64,000 nucleotides of DNA from Taeniopygia guttata (lineage: Eukaryota > Chordata > Aves > Passeriformes > Estrildidae), in assembly GCF_048771995.1 (NCBI RefSeq), contig NC_133030.1, positions 13,904,001 to 13,968,000 of the forward strand, in the 5' to 3' direction. The position numbers and the translations under genes are program-made. Numbering within the stretch: position 1 is the first letter of the stretch; every line of letters begins with the position of its first letter. The notes beneath the pieces are model-generated. The model worked only from the letters and a program-made list of their open reading frames with translations. It was not told the origin of the DNA and searched no databases. Positions 49,501-60,700 of this stretch are shown in pieces.

Positions 49501-52383
49501 GTGTCTTGTCATGATGCCAGTCACTCTCTCCCCCTCACACTGAGGAAAGCAGTGGAGTAGGCTCACAGCTTGGCAGTGTGAGAAATCCCCTGTGGAGCTG
49601 TAGGAGGTGCAGGAGGTGGCCAAGGAACTAATGAACTTCTGATTGGTGTGTTCCTACTTATTTTTAAAGCCTCCAAGAAAGCAGTAGAGGGGATCCAGCT
49701 CCTTTTCCCTGCTACCCCTCACAGTCCTTGCACCTGTGCTAATGGTGTGGGCAATGCCCACCTCAGTCCTGGAGCCTCTGAGGGGGCTGGCTGGCCCCTA
49801 GGACAGATGGACAGACAGGCAGACACATGCACTGCTGCAATGCGGCTCAGCAGAAAGGTACCTCAGACAGCTGAAACTTGATCTGGCTTTTAGCTGAGGG
49901 AGAGATCAGCACCTCAAATGGCCTTTCCATTAGATTCTTGCTCAGTTTAAAAGAGAAACTGAAGCTAAATATTTAATTAGTATTGTCAGACTGCTTCAAA
50001 GGGTGTAGATAGAAGCTGTACCTGAGATATCTCTGACATCCTTTTTTCTTTTCTTTGGGCTGAATGTGATTGATTTGTCCCCATTTCCTCTGAACAAACC
50101 CAGCAATAGCACCTAACAAACTAACAGACACGGACTGGGTCACCCTGGATGTGAGCCATGTTTAGCATGGAGAAAAGGGGCCTCAGGGGGTACCTTATTA
50201 CTCTCTACAACTACCCAAAAGGAGGCTCAAGTGAGGTCATGAGTGACAGAACCAGAGGAAATGGCTTCAGGTTGTGCCATATGAGGTTTAGTTTGGATAT
50301 CAGGAAATATTTCTTCCCTGCAAGGGTGGTCAGGCCTTGGAACAAGCTGCTTAGTGAAGTGGTGGCATTACCATGCCTAGAAATGTTGAAAATATGTGTG
50401 GGAATGGCAGGTGTGGCATCTGGGGACACAGCTGGACTCGATGACCTTAGAGGTCTGTTCCAACCTCAGCCTTTCTATGATTCCATGGGGACAGAGTGCC
50501 AGCTCCTCTCATGGAAGCTGGAGTGAACTAACCCTTCCTTACACCCGCATTGCATTAGAAGCAATTCTGTATTCCCCAAGTATTAGGAAGATGTAGGAAA
50601 AAGATTCCTTGGATAAAACCCAAAATGCAGCACAGAGCTGTGCTTGGGCAGCACTGTGGGTCATGCTGTGGTCTGCTGGCTGCCTGCAGAGCACCCAGAC
50701 AGAACCTGCCAGAGAAGCAGCTTTCCAACAACAGCATGGTAAATGAGCAAACTAAGAGCACTTCAGGTGTAAGCACCCTCCAAACACTGTTTGCTCCTTG
50801 CTGGAAGAGCCAAGCCACGGTCATTTGATGTTAGGAGTGTTTTCAATGCCCACAGGTTAAAGGAGCATCTCAAAGCACTCCCTGCCGAAGAGGAGGTGGT
50901 TTCGTTGCCAAACAAGGTGAAAGCCATCGGGCAGATCGAGTGTCTGTCCCTCACGGTGGGAGCGGTCCCCGTGGAGTGCGCTGCCCTCGTCGTGGGTGAG
51001 TGCACAACCCTCTGCTCCTCCACCATGGGCTGGGCTCTGCCTCCTCTTACCCCAGCAGGAAAAACAGAGCTTTAGGAAGATGTTAAAATTCAAATAGAGT
51101 AAATGCTTGTTTGGTCCCCCAGAGGGAAGGGGGAGGATGTGTTCACAAGCTTGGCTTTGCCATGCTGATGGAGCAACCACTGCAGGCATATCCTCCTGCT
51201 ATCCTGTGCCCTCCTGTTCTCCTTTGAGTCAGTCCCTTTATAAACAGGGTTTTGTTTAGCAGAACAACCACGAAGGAAGGGACTGACAAAAAGCCCAGGA
51301 GGGCATTTTGAATGTATTAATCTGAAATGTCCTGTTTTTTTCCAGAAGACAATGACCAACCCTTTTCCTTTGGGCTGCAGACACTGAAGTCTCTGAAGGT
51401 AGGAGTTTTCCAGCAGGATGCTGATAGGGGAGCTGGGACCACTCTAATTTGCAGTTTCCCCTCATTTATTCTCTACAGTGTGTCATAAACATGGAGAAGC
51501 ACCACCTGGTTCTGGGGCAGATGGACAGGGAAGAAATCCCGTTTGTGGGCGTTGGCAGTGCTGAGGCAGGAGAGCAGTAAGTAGTCTGGGGAGGTGAGCT
51601 GCATGTGCATCCCTCAGCCTGCTGGCAGTGCCCCCTGGCAGGGTCACACAGGAGCTGCCAGACCCTTCACTGGAGGTGAGTGAGAGGTCAATGGCCCAGG
51701 CAGAAATTGTTTGCATCAGCTCATCAAATTTTGAAAGGAGTCCCGATTTTTCAGCAGCCTTTGTCAGCTTTTACTGCTTTTTTTTCCTGGTAAACATTGT
51801 ACATCAAAGCGGGTGTCTGACAAGACAAGCACGGGGGAATGCCTTAGGAAATGTACTTTTTGGAGGTCACCAAGAAAACTCCTTGAGGTCTGCTTTGACA
51901 GCATTCACAAACAAATTTTTGTCTGGAAAATATTTATGAAGCAAGGCCAACAAACCCACATGAATGTCTGAGAGAGAGATCCTGCCTGGAGATAATTGTG
52001 TTGCCACTTCTCCCCGCATTACCGCAGCAGCCCTCCTGCAGCTCTTCCTGGTGCCCCTGATTTTTCCAGCCTTATCTCCCTAAAGAAAGATAAATATGTG
52101 CTGTGCCTCTGAAATGTGTGTAGCTGTGGTGGCTGGCTCTGCAGGCTCCCCCTCCTCCCAGGCCCTGCATGGGGTTCCTTCTTGCAGGGTGCTGTGGATC
52201 AGAGGTGTTTCACTGATTTCTTCCTCTGACTCACAAAACCAGCAGGCACCGAGTACCTGACAGGGTGTTTGCACCTCTGCACTGCTTTCAAGGCCATATT
52301 ATGCTTTCCCCCCCACCCCCAATGGAAAATGCCTGTTTTACTAAACATCTTTTCCTTCTAGTTTCAGCAGTTTGGAGGCATAA
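40350..52383 (+). CDS. NRIP3: NRIP3, complete coding region in seven exons
   Basis: Nuclear receptor-interacting protein 3, a cellular protein with a retropepsin-like fold related to NRIP2 and DDI proteins. Its function is poorly known. Exons: 40350-40523, 47515-47694, 48315-48397, 50856-50995, 51346-51398, 51479-51576 and 52362-52383. Together they are 750 bases, giving 249 residues (human is about 241). The N-terminus [14 protein letters not shown] and the helix [20 protein letters not shown] match human closely. The active-site-like motif is [11 protein letters not shown] (Asp129). The later hydrophobic strands are [14 protein letters not shown] and HHLVLG (about residues 200-223), as in retropepsin folds. 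The gene lies 15.7 kb downstream of SCUBE2 on the same strand, the human order. Confidence 0.95.
42303..42970 (-). mobile_element. Solo endogenous retrovirus LTR, copy 2 (minus orientation)
   Basis: This belongs to the same family and orientation as 37003-37693. It has a TGT start at 42970, a TATA box (complement of ttttatat near 42541), AATAAA (complement at 42402-42407) and a short U5. The flanking DNA differs from copy 1, so the two are separate insertions and not ends of one provirus. It lies antisense in NRIP3 intron 1. No internal retroviral genes are present. Confidence 0.8.
45931..46002. repeat. 18-base tandem repeat, four units
   Basis: The unit gagatgctcacagggctg is repeated four times with small changes (gatgatcac in the last two units). 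It lies inside NRIP3 intron 1. Confidence 0.93.
47515..47694 (+). CDS. NRIP3: NRIP3 exon 2
   Basis: This 180-base exon after ccttaaag encodes [18 protein letters not shown], a variable linker, [15 protein letters not shown] and [10 protein letters not shown]. The ends match human best; the middle ([16 protein letters not shown]) is diverged. The donor is gtaata. The next intron is 620 bases with nothing recognised. Confidence 0.94.
48315..48397 (+). CDS. NRIP3: NRIP3 exon 3 with DTGS active-site-like motif
   Basis: This 83-base exon after cttgcag encodes [20 protein letters not shown] followed by SACLDRLG. Asp129 (codon at 48345-48347) starts the D-T-G-S motif of retropepsin-like proteases. 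Human NRIP3 has DTGC in my memory. The donor is gtaaat, in phase 2. Confidence 0.94.
48398..50855 (+). other. NRIP3 intron 3
   Basis: A 2,458-base intron that contains a CR1 LINE 3' end in sense orientation at 50158-50492. The rest shows nothing recognisable. Confidence 0.7.
50158..50492 (+). mobile_element. CR1 LINE, 3' end, sense in NRIP3 intron 3
   Basis: The plus strand encodes the C-terminal end of the CR1 polyprotein: [20 protein letters not shown], then [20 protein letters not shown] and [20 protein letters not shown]. It then runs into the CR1 3' UTR with gactcgatgaccttagaggt, ending in cctttctatgattccatg. It is a typical 5'-truncated CR1 copy, moderately diverged. Confidence 0.92.
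50856..50995 (+). CDS. NRIP3: NRIP3 exon 4
   Basis: This 140-base exon after gcccacag encodes [20 protein letters not shown], then [20 protein letters not shown] and [13 protein letters not shown] and LTVG correspond to human KVVGQIEHLVITLG, the middle strands of the retropepsin-like fold. The donor is gtgagt. The next intron is 350 bases. Confidence 0.94.
51346..51398 (+). CDS. NRIP3: NRIP3 exon 5
   Basis: This short 53-base exon after tttttccag encodes [27 protein letters not shown] is the conserved G-L-x-x-L segment seen in DDI- and retropepsin-like domains. The donor is gtagga. The next intron is only 80 bases. Confidence 0.93.
51479..51576 (+). CDS. NRIP3: NRIP3 exon 6
   Basis: This exon begins after ctctacag and encodes [20 protein letters not shown] and then [13 protein letters not shown] perfect donor, GTAAGT, begins at 51577 inside the last cag codon. 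Reading straight through instead gives Gln and a TAA at 51578-51580. Splicing to 52362 restores a C-terminus ending in Glu-Ala as in human, so I prefer the spliced form. Confidence 0.85.
52362..52383 (+). CDS. NRIP3: NRIP3 exon 7, coding part
   Basis: The acceptor ttttccttctag is followed by 22 coding bases giving (H)FSSLEA and then TAA at 52381-52383. The human protein also ends in Ser-Glu-Ala. The small size makes this less certain than the other exons, but frame, acceptor and terminal residues agree. Confidence 0.8.
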
Positions 52384-54245
52384 AGAGAAATTGAAACACC
52401 ATCCCCACGCAGGAGCTTGATATCAAAGAAATCCTGTGCAGCTGTTCCAGATGAAACAGCAGCGTGCTGCTTTGAAAACATTTATACTTGGCTACAGCTT
52501 GAGTAGAGCTAAATGAAATCCTGTTTGTAGCCAGTAATTTAGAGATATTGTCATGTTTATCTATGGGTTTTGAGAAACAAATGTGTGCTTACTTTCTGGA
52601 CTTTTCTATATAGTGTCCTCTTTATTACAAACGGTTGGGAAAAACCTTATGAATTTCTTCTGATGAGAAAAATACTTTTTATAGTGGCCTCATATGAGTA
52701 ATTGTACTTAGCTGTGATTAGAGGCTATCAGAATGAGATTTTTATTAATGATTTTTCCAGGGACTAAGCATTTATATTCACTTAATTGATATAGCCACAT
52801 TCAAATGGCCATTACCAGGAAGTTACTCAGAGTAAAATAACAATGTTAATACCACCTAGAAATTATAGCTCATCCTGTTAGCATAGCATTGTTGCCATGT
52901 AATTAGGGATGCAACTGCTGGCTTGATGAGAGAGAGCAATTGCAGAATTATTAATGGGTTACAGGCTTCTCTGCAGTGGCGTGGCAGAAGCACAGGAACA
53001 GGATCTGGGAGGGCTCCCAAGGTGATCTCCCAGTGTGGGGTTGGCACCAGTGCTGGTGCTCAAAACCCTCTGAACAGGGATCCTCTGGGCAAGTCTTGGC
53101 TGCCTTCCTGTGGGGGTAGTCAAGTAAATCAATCATTACACTGACCAAAAAGCAACAAATGAGCACAGAAGTGTGTTGTCTGGAAAGCAGCAGATGCAGT
53201 GCCCTTGGCTGCCCTGTCACCAGGAGCTGTGCCTATCCCTGCCCACCCAGCACCCAGCCTGAAACCCCTGCAGCTCCCGGGCCATGGCTGGTGCAGGTTA
53301 TTGACTCCAGCTGCACTGAAGTGCTGCTGCCAGAAATGCCATATTTTTTATACCTGTCTACAAGTCGCTTGGGTTCTTAAGTGTAACCCTTGATGACCCT
53401 CAGGGGAGGTGGGAGTTTTTGCCAGTACAAGCACTTCATTTGGTGTCACTGTCCTGGAGCAGCAGGGCTGTTGCTTCCTGTGCCACACAGTATTGCCTGG
53501 GGGAGCCTGGCCTCGCACAAACGCAGCTTCTTATGTTTTCAAAACCTATTGGGAATTAATTGCTGTCATCTGCTGAAGAGGCCTCTTTAAAATTCAGAGT
53601 AATCCACTTGTGACGTTGCACATCTGCTGATGGCCAGTCCTGCTGCAGCTGGATCCTGAAGGGCTCCAGTTATGCTGCAGGAGCTCTCTGCTAGCTCTGA
53701 CTTACCAAAAGCGCTTTGGCCCCGGCATCAGCTGCAAGCACCGCCGGCATTCCCACTTCGGGAGCCTCTTGATGGGTCTGGCTGAGAATCAGAAAGTTTT
53801 GTCATCTTGTGGCCATCGGCAGCCAGGCTCCTGCCAGCTGATCCAGTGCATGCCCACCCTGCCATCCCATGCCTGCCAGAGCATCTCAGCTGGAGCTTTA
53901 TCTCCTGCAGTGGGTTTGAACCTCTTTTCGATATTGGGTATATCCAGCAAACCTGAACTATCTGTATTTTGAGCTATTTTCTATTTTGGTGATAAGTTTC
54001 AGTGCTTTCTCTACATACAATATTTTATATAACACAGCTATAAATATAAATATATATTTACAAGGTTGGGCTGCCCAGGGTAGTCCCACTGATGTGTTGT
54101 AGAAATGTTTCACTAAATACGAAATATATTTGATTATTTTATAAGCTATGAGTTTGGTATTTTGGTACTTTTTTCTTTCTGTGCATATTACTGTGCTAAA
54201 TGTCAAATTAAATCTAAATAAAGTTACAGCATTATCACTGTTTAT
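52384..54245 (+). other. NRIP3: NRIP3 3' UTR
   Basis: About 1.9 kb of mostly AT-rich non-coding sequence runs from the stop to a poly(A) signal at 54217. No repeat element was recognised. Confidence 0.65.
54217..54222 (+). terminator. NRIP3: Poly(A) signal of NRIP3
   Basis: AATAAA in aatctaaataaagttacagc, followed by tgtttatttgcttctgtgc, a T/G-rich downstream element. Cleavage would be near 54235-54250. Confidence 0.7.
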
Positions 54246-56860
54246 TTGCTTCTGTGCTAGATATGCTGGGGTTTTTTTTGTTTTTTGTTTTCAGTGCACG
54301 TGTCTGTTAAGAAAAGGAGTTATTTCACTCTTAGGTCTGTTGGGGCTCTACAGTGCTTTTAGAAGTGCTGTTGGGAATTGCCATTGAAGTGAGAGAGACT
54401 GGCAGCTGGGATGAATTAACCAGGGCAGGCTAAAATGGCACACAGAACTTGGGCTAAAAGGTGAGCACTTAGAATCCCCAGCCTTCTGTCACCATGGCTC
54501 TCCCTCCCGAGGGAGGAATGAGATCTATGAGATCCTGCTGTTTCCAGGCTTACCCTTTGGACAGCTGTTTTGATATTTGTGCTGTGTTCAGTTAGCTTGC
54601 TGGGGCAATGCCAATGCAGGTGGATATGAGAGTCTCTGTAAATTCTGGGAAAAGAAAGTGGACAGAGCACAAGAGGTGAGGTACGAGTGCCACAGCTGTG
54701 TGACCACAGGCAGAGGTCAGGGTCTTCCCCAAAACTTTGAGTCTAGATTTAAGGACTCGTGTCTCTGCCTGAATGGGCTTTAGGATGCTTCAGCAGTAGT
54801 TGAGCTCTGTCTTACTGATGAGAAATTATCCTTTCACCCACTCCAAGTCTCACAGCAACAACCTTTGGTGGAGCAGCAATACTCCATGCCCAGTGAAATT
54901 GGTTCTCCTTAATGCTGGGCAGGCATTTTCTTTGAGCATGGAAAGAAACTAGGCTCCAGCAATAAAATGCAGAAAAAATGGGAAGTATCAATGTACAGGC
55001 AAAAATAATGTCTTGTGCTTCCTGTGGCTGCTATAGGTTTCTGGATTTATTTGTGGTGCTGGAGAGCAGAGTCCCAGCACATGCAAATAGAAAATCAATG
55101 GGCAAAATTGCATCCCCTCTGCACAGTGGGGCTAGCCCTGGAGCTGAGGGCCCTTCAGAGGTAGCTCCTGTGAACAGATAAAACAGAACAGCTGCTGTAG
55201 GAGGCAGGCATTCACCTCAGTCTAGAGGGATTATAGAACAGGGGAAGTAATATCAGATCTCTGTGCCAAGCACTTGCATGGTCACAGGGGTGAATGGTGC
55301 AGCAGCTGAGTGTTGCAGACCAGCTCCACAAGCCCTGGGTGCCTGCTCCTGCTCCTCTCCAGCACAGGTGTGTGCCTGTGCCTCTTTGGCAACCGCTCCC
55401 TGGCATGGGTTTGCAGGAATGTCTTGTAACCAAGGGACCTGGGCAGGATGGAGGGCAGAAAAGAGGGCAATGCCTGCAGACATGTGGGATGAGGAGGACT
55501 CAGGAGATAAAGAAACAGCTGTGAAGGATATTATGAGAAGCCTCTGGTGTGGGAGAGAGTTTTGTTGAATGGTTCATGCAGCTGGTTAATGTCACCACGC
55601 TGCACACAAACATCTCACAGGTGAGGCCAAGCACAACTCCCCTCCCAAGCAGCCTCAGAGAAAGTGAGCCAGCTGCTCCTTGGCCAAAGCACTGTGCCTT
55701 GTGCTCATGTGGTCAGCAGAATGTGGTGGGACAGAATGCCTTTGCTCCCTCCAAGACCACATCTTGTCTTTGTTTTAATCATGCCTAAATCCAAGACAAA
55801 GCACTCAAAGAAGAAGACATTAAACAGAACCCTGGTGAGCAGAGCTTCAAAAGTTGGTGGAACATGCAGGATGTTGATGCTTGGGTCCTTGCAATTAAGA
55901 TGGCCCATGTGGGCAAGGCATCAACATTTGCTGAAAATTTTAGAGACCTGGAGAGCTGGTGGAGAGTGGCTGTCAGGCTCCCAGCTCATGTCTGTAGCTC
56001 ATTGCAAGTGATGCACCTGAGGACATGTGGGCAGGCAGCAGCAGAGGAGGAGCACTCTTGGGCTGCAGAGTGGGGGTCACTCCACAACTCCACCTCCTTC
56101 TACCACATTTAGTACTTAACTCCTTCTGGGCTGACCACTCTGCAGTGGAAAGTCAGAGGCCATTGCCAGGAGCAGCCCTACAGCCATCACTCACATGCAC
56201 TTTGGGTCCTGCTGAGATCCACCATCATTTGTTCATCACCAGCAGAGCAGCTGATTAGATGAGAGCTGCTGGCTTGTCTCTTCAGTTATCTCCAGGGAAA
56301 TCTATTATCTAATGGCTCTCCACAGAGGTCCTTTTTACAGGCTTTTCTACTACTGATGATGAAGTGATGCTCAACATGTTGTGAAAACAAACCTAATTCC
56401 TATGTCTCAGAAGCAAATAACTTGATGACTTATTTCTATATAAACATAAGTCTTGAGGCTGTATATTGCTGGGTTTATTTTGTGGGACAAACATGTGCTG
56501 AGGCCTGTATTGCTCTATCATCTGCTGCTTAATAGATGGAGTATCAGGTTAACTAAAAGTCTGCTCCTTTTCCCAAGCTGAGATTCCTCTTTTTTCTCTT
56601 TTCTGTGGGCTTTGCACTGCTGGCAGTAGCTCAGCCATGTGCTGGTCTCCTCCTCCTCCTCCTCCGTTAGCAACCACATGGCTGACGAGAGGCTGCAGGC
56701 TCTGGAGATGACACTGCAGGTATCAGTGACATTTCACCAGAGATGGCTTTGCTGCAAGGGCAATTGATTTAATGATTTTGTTACTAGAGTGCTGCTGCAA
56801 CCACTTCCCCAGGATGAGATTTCATCACTCCCAAAGTAGGTGAGAAGACAGTCGACAACC
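54246..56860. other. Intergenic DNA downstream of NRIP3
   Basis: No gene, RNA or transposon copy was recognised. It contains a short TCC run near 56.65 kb. In human the next gene in this direction is TMEM9B; I saw none of its exons here. Confidence 0.55.
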
Positions 56861-56879
56861 TAAAAATACCGGCAGTTTA

Positions 56880-57100
56880 GGAATAACAGGAAGCCACGGC
56901 AGCAGGAGAACTAGCAGGGAAGAAAGCTGCCGGGAATTTCTCCTCTTTTTGGATGCGGTGGGATCGATGCTCGGGGCTCTGGCTGCCCCCGCAGGGAGAC
57001 GCGGTTGTTGGATTGCCCAGGAGAGCGGCTCGGCTCGCTCAAGGAGCGGCGGTGTAAAGTTACGCGCTCATTAAACCTAAACCCGCCCTGCATCCAGACA
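56880..57100. promoter_or_regulatory. CpG-rich patch, possible promoter
   Basis: CpG density rises over about 200 bases (gagagcggctcggctcgctc and similar), ending with cagacacag before gtgggg, which would serve as a splice donor. No recognisable protein start is present. It may be a non-coding first exon or a regulatory element; this rests on composition only. Confidence 0.3.
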
Positions 57101-57249
57101 CAGGTGGGGGTCTGCAGAAGGTGGGGAGCTCTTAATGCTGTTTCAGCCCCTTATGTGTCCCCCTGTTCCCAGGGTGTGCCAGGGCCAGCACTGAGTTACT
57201 GCTCAGCACCTCTCACCTCTCTTTCTCAGAGACCAGGAGGAACTACCTC

Positions 57250-57774
57250 CTCCCTCTTGGAAAGGATGGATAAATATAATTGCCTGGCAAAAGATTTACA
57301 ATAGTACAGCCAGGATGAAAACAATCCCCCCTTCTGGCTGGACAATACCCTTACCTACAGACAGGTCCAAAAGTCAAATGGACTGTTCCATCTCAACCCC
57401 CAAAATGTATGGGTCATCCCACACCTGTAACCCACCCCTGAAACATCAAGTGTCTGTAACCCCATTGGCCCAAGTCTTGTTCCAGCCCACCTTGGAGCCC
57501 CCTGATAAGGGGTCTCCGGGGGGCCAGACGATCTCTTGGAACTCCCCCCTCTTAGATCTTCCCCCCTCTCAGAACTTCCACCCTCTCCTAGAGCATCCTC
57601 TCTACCCCTTGTCTCTCCCCTCCCCCATCACCTCAGGCCTTGTCGCGTGCTGGGTCTGGCAGCTCCAAGCAAGACCTTTCACCATCCCTAATAAACCCTA
57701 TATTCTAAGAGCAGCCTTCAGAGATCTCTCGTCTCCATTCATCGAAGCCATCCAGGAGCCCAGCATTCCCTACA
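57250..57774 (+). mobile_element. Solo LTR-like sequence of an endogenous retrovirus (plus orientation)
   Basis: A C-rich sequence carries AATAAA at 57690-57695, then an R/U5-like tail (gagatctctcgtctccattc) ending near tccctaca. This is the layout of an avian retroviral LTR 3' half. The left border is uncertain. No internal viral genes adjoin it. The family is different from the pair at 37 and 42 kb. Confidence 0.55.
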
Positions 57775-60700
57775 CCTCCCTTCAGTGGAGCTGCTGCAGG
57801 TGAGGAAAGCACTGCCGAGCACCTCGAGGTGCCTCTGGGCTTCCATTGCCTGTGGGGCTGGCACAGACCCTGTGCTGGTACCCACAGGGACCGTGCTGGG
57901 GCAGCGCTGTCCCCCTGCTCTGGCTGGCAGCAGGGGCTGCAGAGAGCCGGTGCCAGATGCCCCTACCAAGGGGTGAAGCACTAAGAGAGGACTGACAGGA
58001 AGATTGGGGAGGGAGACCAGGACCCAGCCACCCAAAAGCTCTCTCTGCTCTAAGGAGAAGGCAGGAGGGTCAAGTATCTCTGTTACCTGTATCTGTGTAT
58101 CTCTGTTACCTGCAACCCAGGGATGCACACCTGGCCATGGAATTTTCCAGGTGTTGCCAGCTGGGATGGCAATGGTGGCAAAGGCAGCATTGAAAAATAC
58201 TGTGTAAGGGAAGGAACAGTATTGAGATCTGTGGCCTCAGTGACAAAACCAATATATTTTAAAGTGTTGCTGTAAATCTCAGTCCTCTGTTCCTCCACAA
58301 ACAAAATCACGTGGAGACATCAGGAGAGTGATCAGGCACTTGACAGATGCAAAACATACTGAGTCATGGAGAACAGGGGCAAAGAGAAACTGTGCAACAC
58401 CAGACGGCACTGGCTATTAATTTGAAAACAAAAATGTAATTGGGAGTTAATCATTGGTCTTTCCTATATCACAAATCAAAAAACCATTTCAAAATCCCTG
58501 AGTGGAAGACAGAGCCCAGGATGAATGAGGTGCAGCCCAGTAACCAGGTTTTATCCAGGCCAATAGTGATCAGGACACATGAAAATGTTCAGGACTTTGC
58601 CACTAGCCTTTTCACTGGTGGGGAAGTAGAAAACCCATAACTGGGCAAAATGTGGCTTGGAGCTGGAGTAACAAAGAAACTGGGTCTCAACAGTGCAGTC
58701 ATATGAGAGTCCAGTGAAGTGGGTCTGCTGTGAGAGGTGCCCTGGAAAGGCTGTTCAGCCTTCTGGTTTGGCAAGCTTAGAGAGGAATTCTGTGGATTTT
58801 AAGCTCCTACTCACAGAGAGCTTCTCTATTGAAAGCATCGTGATTCTTGGTTTAGACTTCAGTGGCATTTTTCAGATTGACTTTTAAGGCTAACAGAAGG
58901 GGAAATGGGCTCTTGTTCCTTCAGGAGACGACAGTGTAGTTTTAAAAACAAATTATGCATGAGGACTAATTAACTTGGCATTTACAGCTTAACATTCTCC
59001 TGGTTAAATTTGCTCCAACTGAGACCACGTTTTGTTGCAAGAAAACTTCTGCCTGGCATTTCCTTCCTCATGCTGCTTTTTAAGCTGTGACATTAAGGTC
59101 ACGAGCCACCTTCCAACCTCCTGTTCAGTGACTTCCAGTGAAGTAGTGAGTAGAGTGAAGATCTCAGGTTTAGCTGTGAGGGCTGGGACATGTCTCAGTG
59201 GAGACATCTTTCTTATGGTCCAGGTCAATGTTCTAACAGCTAGAAAGTGCCTACTGGGTTCACCTGTACCTATCCAAAGAGCATCTGAGCACAGTGGCAG
59301 CTGAAGAAAAGCTGCTTGGAGAAAGCTCCAGCACAATGAATCACTGTAGTCTGTACAAAGGGAGTTAATAGGATGCTCTCATTCACAAATTGTATTAGAA
59401 GGCACTGATGACAATGAGCCCACATCGGCTGCTCACCCTGCACTTCCGCTCTCTGCCATCCCAAATCAAGTTAAGGTGATCTAGATGTACCTCTTATTGC
59501 TTCAGGAGAAAAATGTGTCCTGTTTGTTCCTGGGGGTCACAGGTAACCAGTACAGCAGAGGCCAGACTCTGTGAACTGCCACGCTTGCAGGGAGGCCAGT
59601 GGGTCAGTCCCAGGGGTGAATCCCCAAGGCCTAGATCCAGGAGTGAAGCTCTCAGGACTCTGCATGACAGGATGAAGGGATAACATGCACCAGCCTTAAG
59701 ACTAGTTTGTGGGAGGGCTGCAGGTCTACACAATGTGCTCATGTGCAAAGAGAAACCTTGAGTTTCTCTCAGTCTTTTAAATTATTTTCTCTTGATTTTT
59801 TAAGCCTGAATGGACAAATCTTTGACCAGCAACGTCAGTTATTTATCTTCCCTATAATTCCCACAATACGAAACTATAAGTGGTGATGGTGGGTAAACCA
59901 CCAGATCCAAAGGACACAAACACAAGTCCCAGATAAAACCCTCAGTTGTACAGCTCAGAAGCTCTAACCAGGAGTCCAGTGTGTTAAACACAATACAAAT
60001 GGAATGGACTCAGTGTCCAGCTTTTGAGGCAGATGAGTTAAAATTAGGGCAACTTGGACAATGAAAAAGAGAGGCAGGATGGCAAAAGGAAGGACACGAG
60101 GTTTTAGTAGAATTAACTGTGTGCTAAAATAATCCTTAGGAGACTGGTTTTAGTAACCAGCTCTCCTGACAAACCCTTTGCATGGAATATGCTGCTTACC
60201 CATCACAGCTGCATTTAGGTGTAGAAGCGGCCTCCCAGGGAGCACTGCTTAGAATGAAGGTAAGTCTTCAGGTAAGTCCAACTCTATGGCAGGAAAAACA
60301 AGGCTGTGCATTTAGTAGAATCACCTGCATGCACTTACTGATCTCCCCAGAGATCCTGGCTGCTTACCAGCACTAAGCCACAGGCTGGCCCAAATGGCTT
60401 TCAAAGAAAGCCACCCAACTCTCTCTGAGGAAGGCCCCAAATTTTAATCTTTTAATTGATGCAGCAAATCTCTTTTCTGCCCTTGAGCCGAGAGAAGTGG
60501 GTGCTCTTGTCAGGCAGAGAACAACCAGAAGCACATCTCAGAAGCACATGATGTACTGAATTCTCTGTAGACTGCTAATGATGTTTGATTAATTTTCATT
60601 ATTAGTGTGAGCAAGCTTTGAGTTCTCTCTGCATCTGTCTTATTTAGAGTTGTCTTTTCTTTCTTAGTTAAAGAGCAGCTTCTACAGACAGTGATCTAAT

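Noticed and set aside
55664-56011. Lysine-rich frame with MPKSKTKHSKKK as a possible small gene
   Set aside because: The basic run is short, the rest is not recognisable, and there is no promoter or splice support.
56965-57060. ATG at about 56968 as the start of TMEM9B, the expected next gene
   Set aside because: The frame does not resemble the TMEM9B signal peptide and reaches a stop within about 35 codons.
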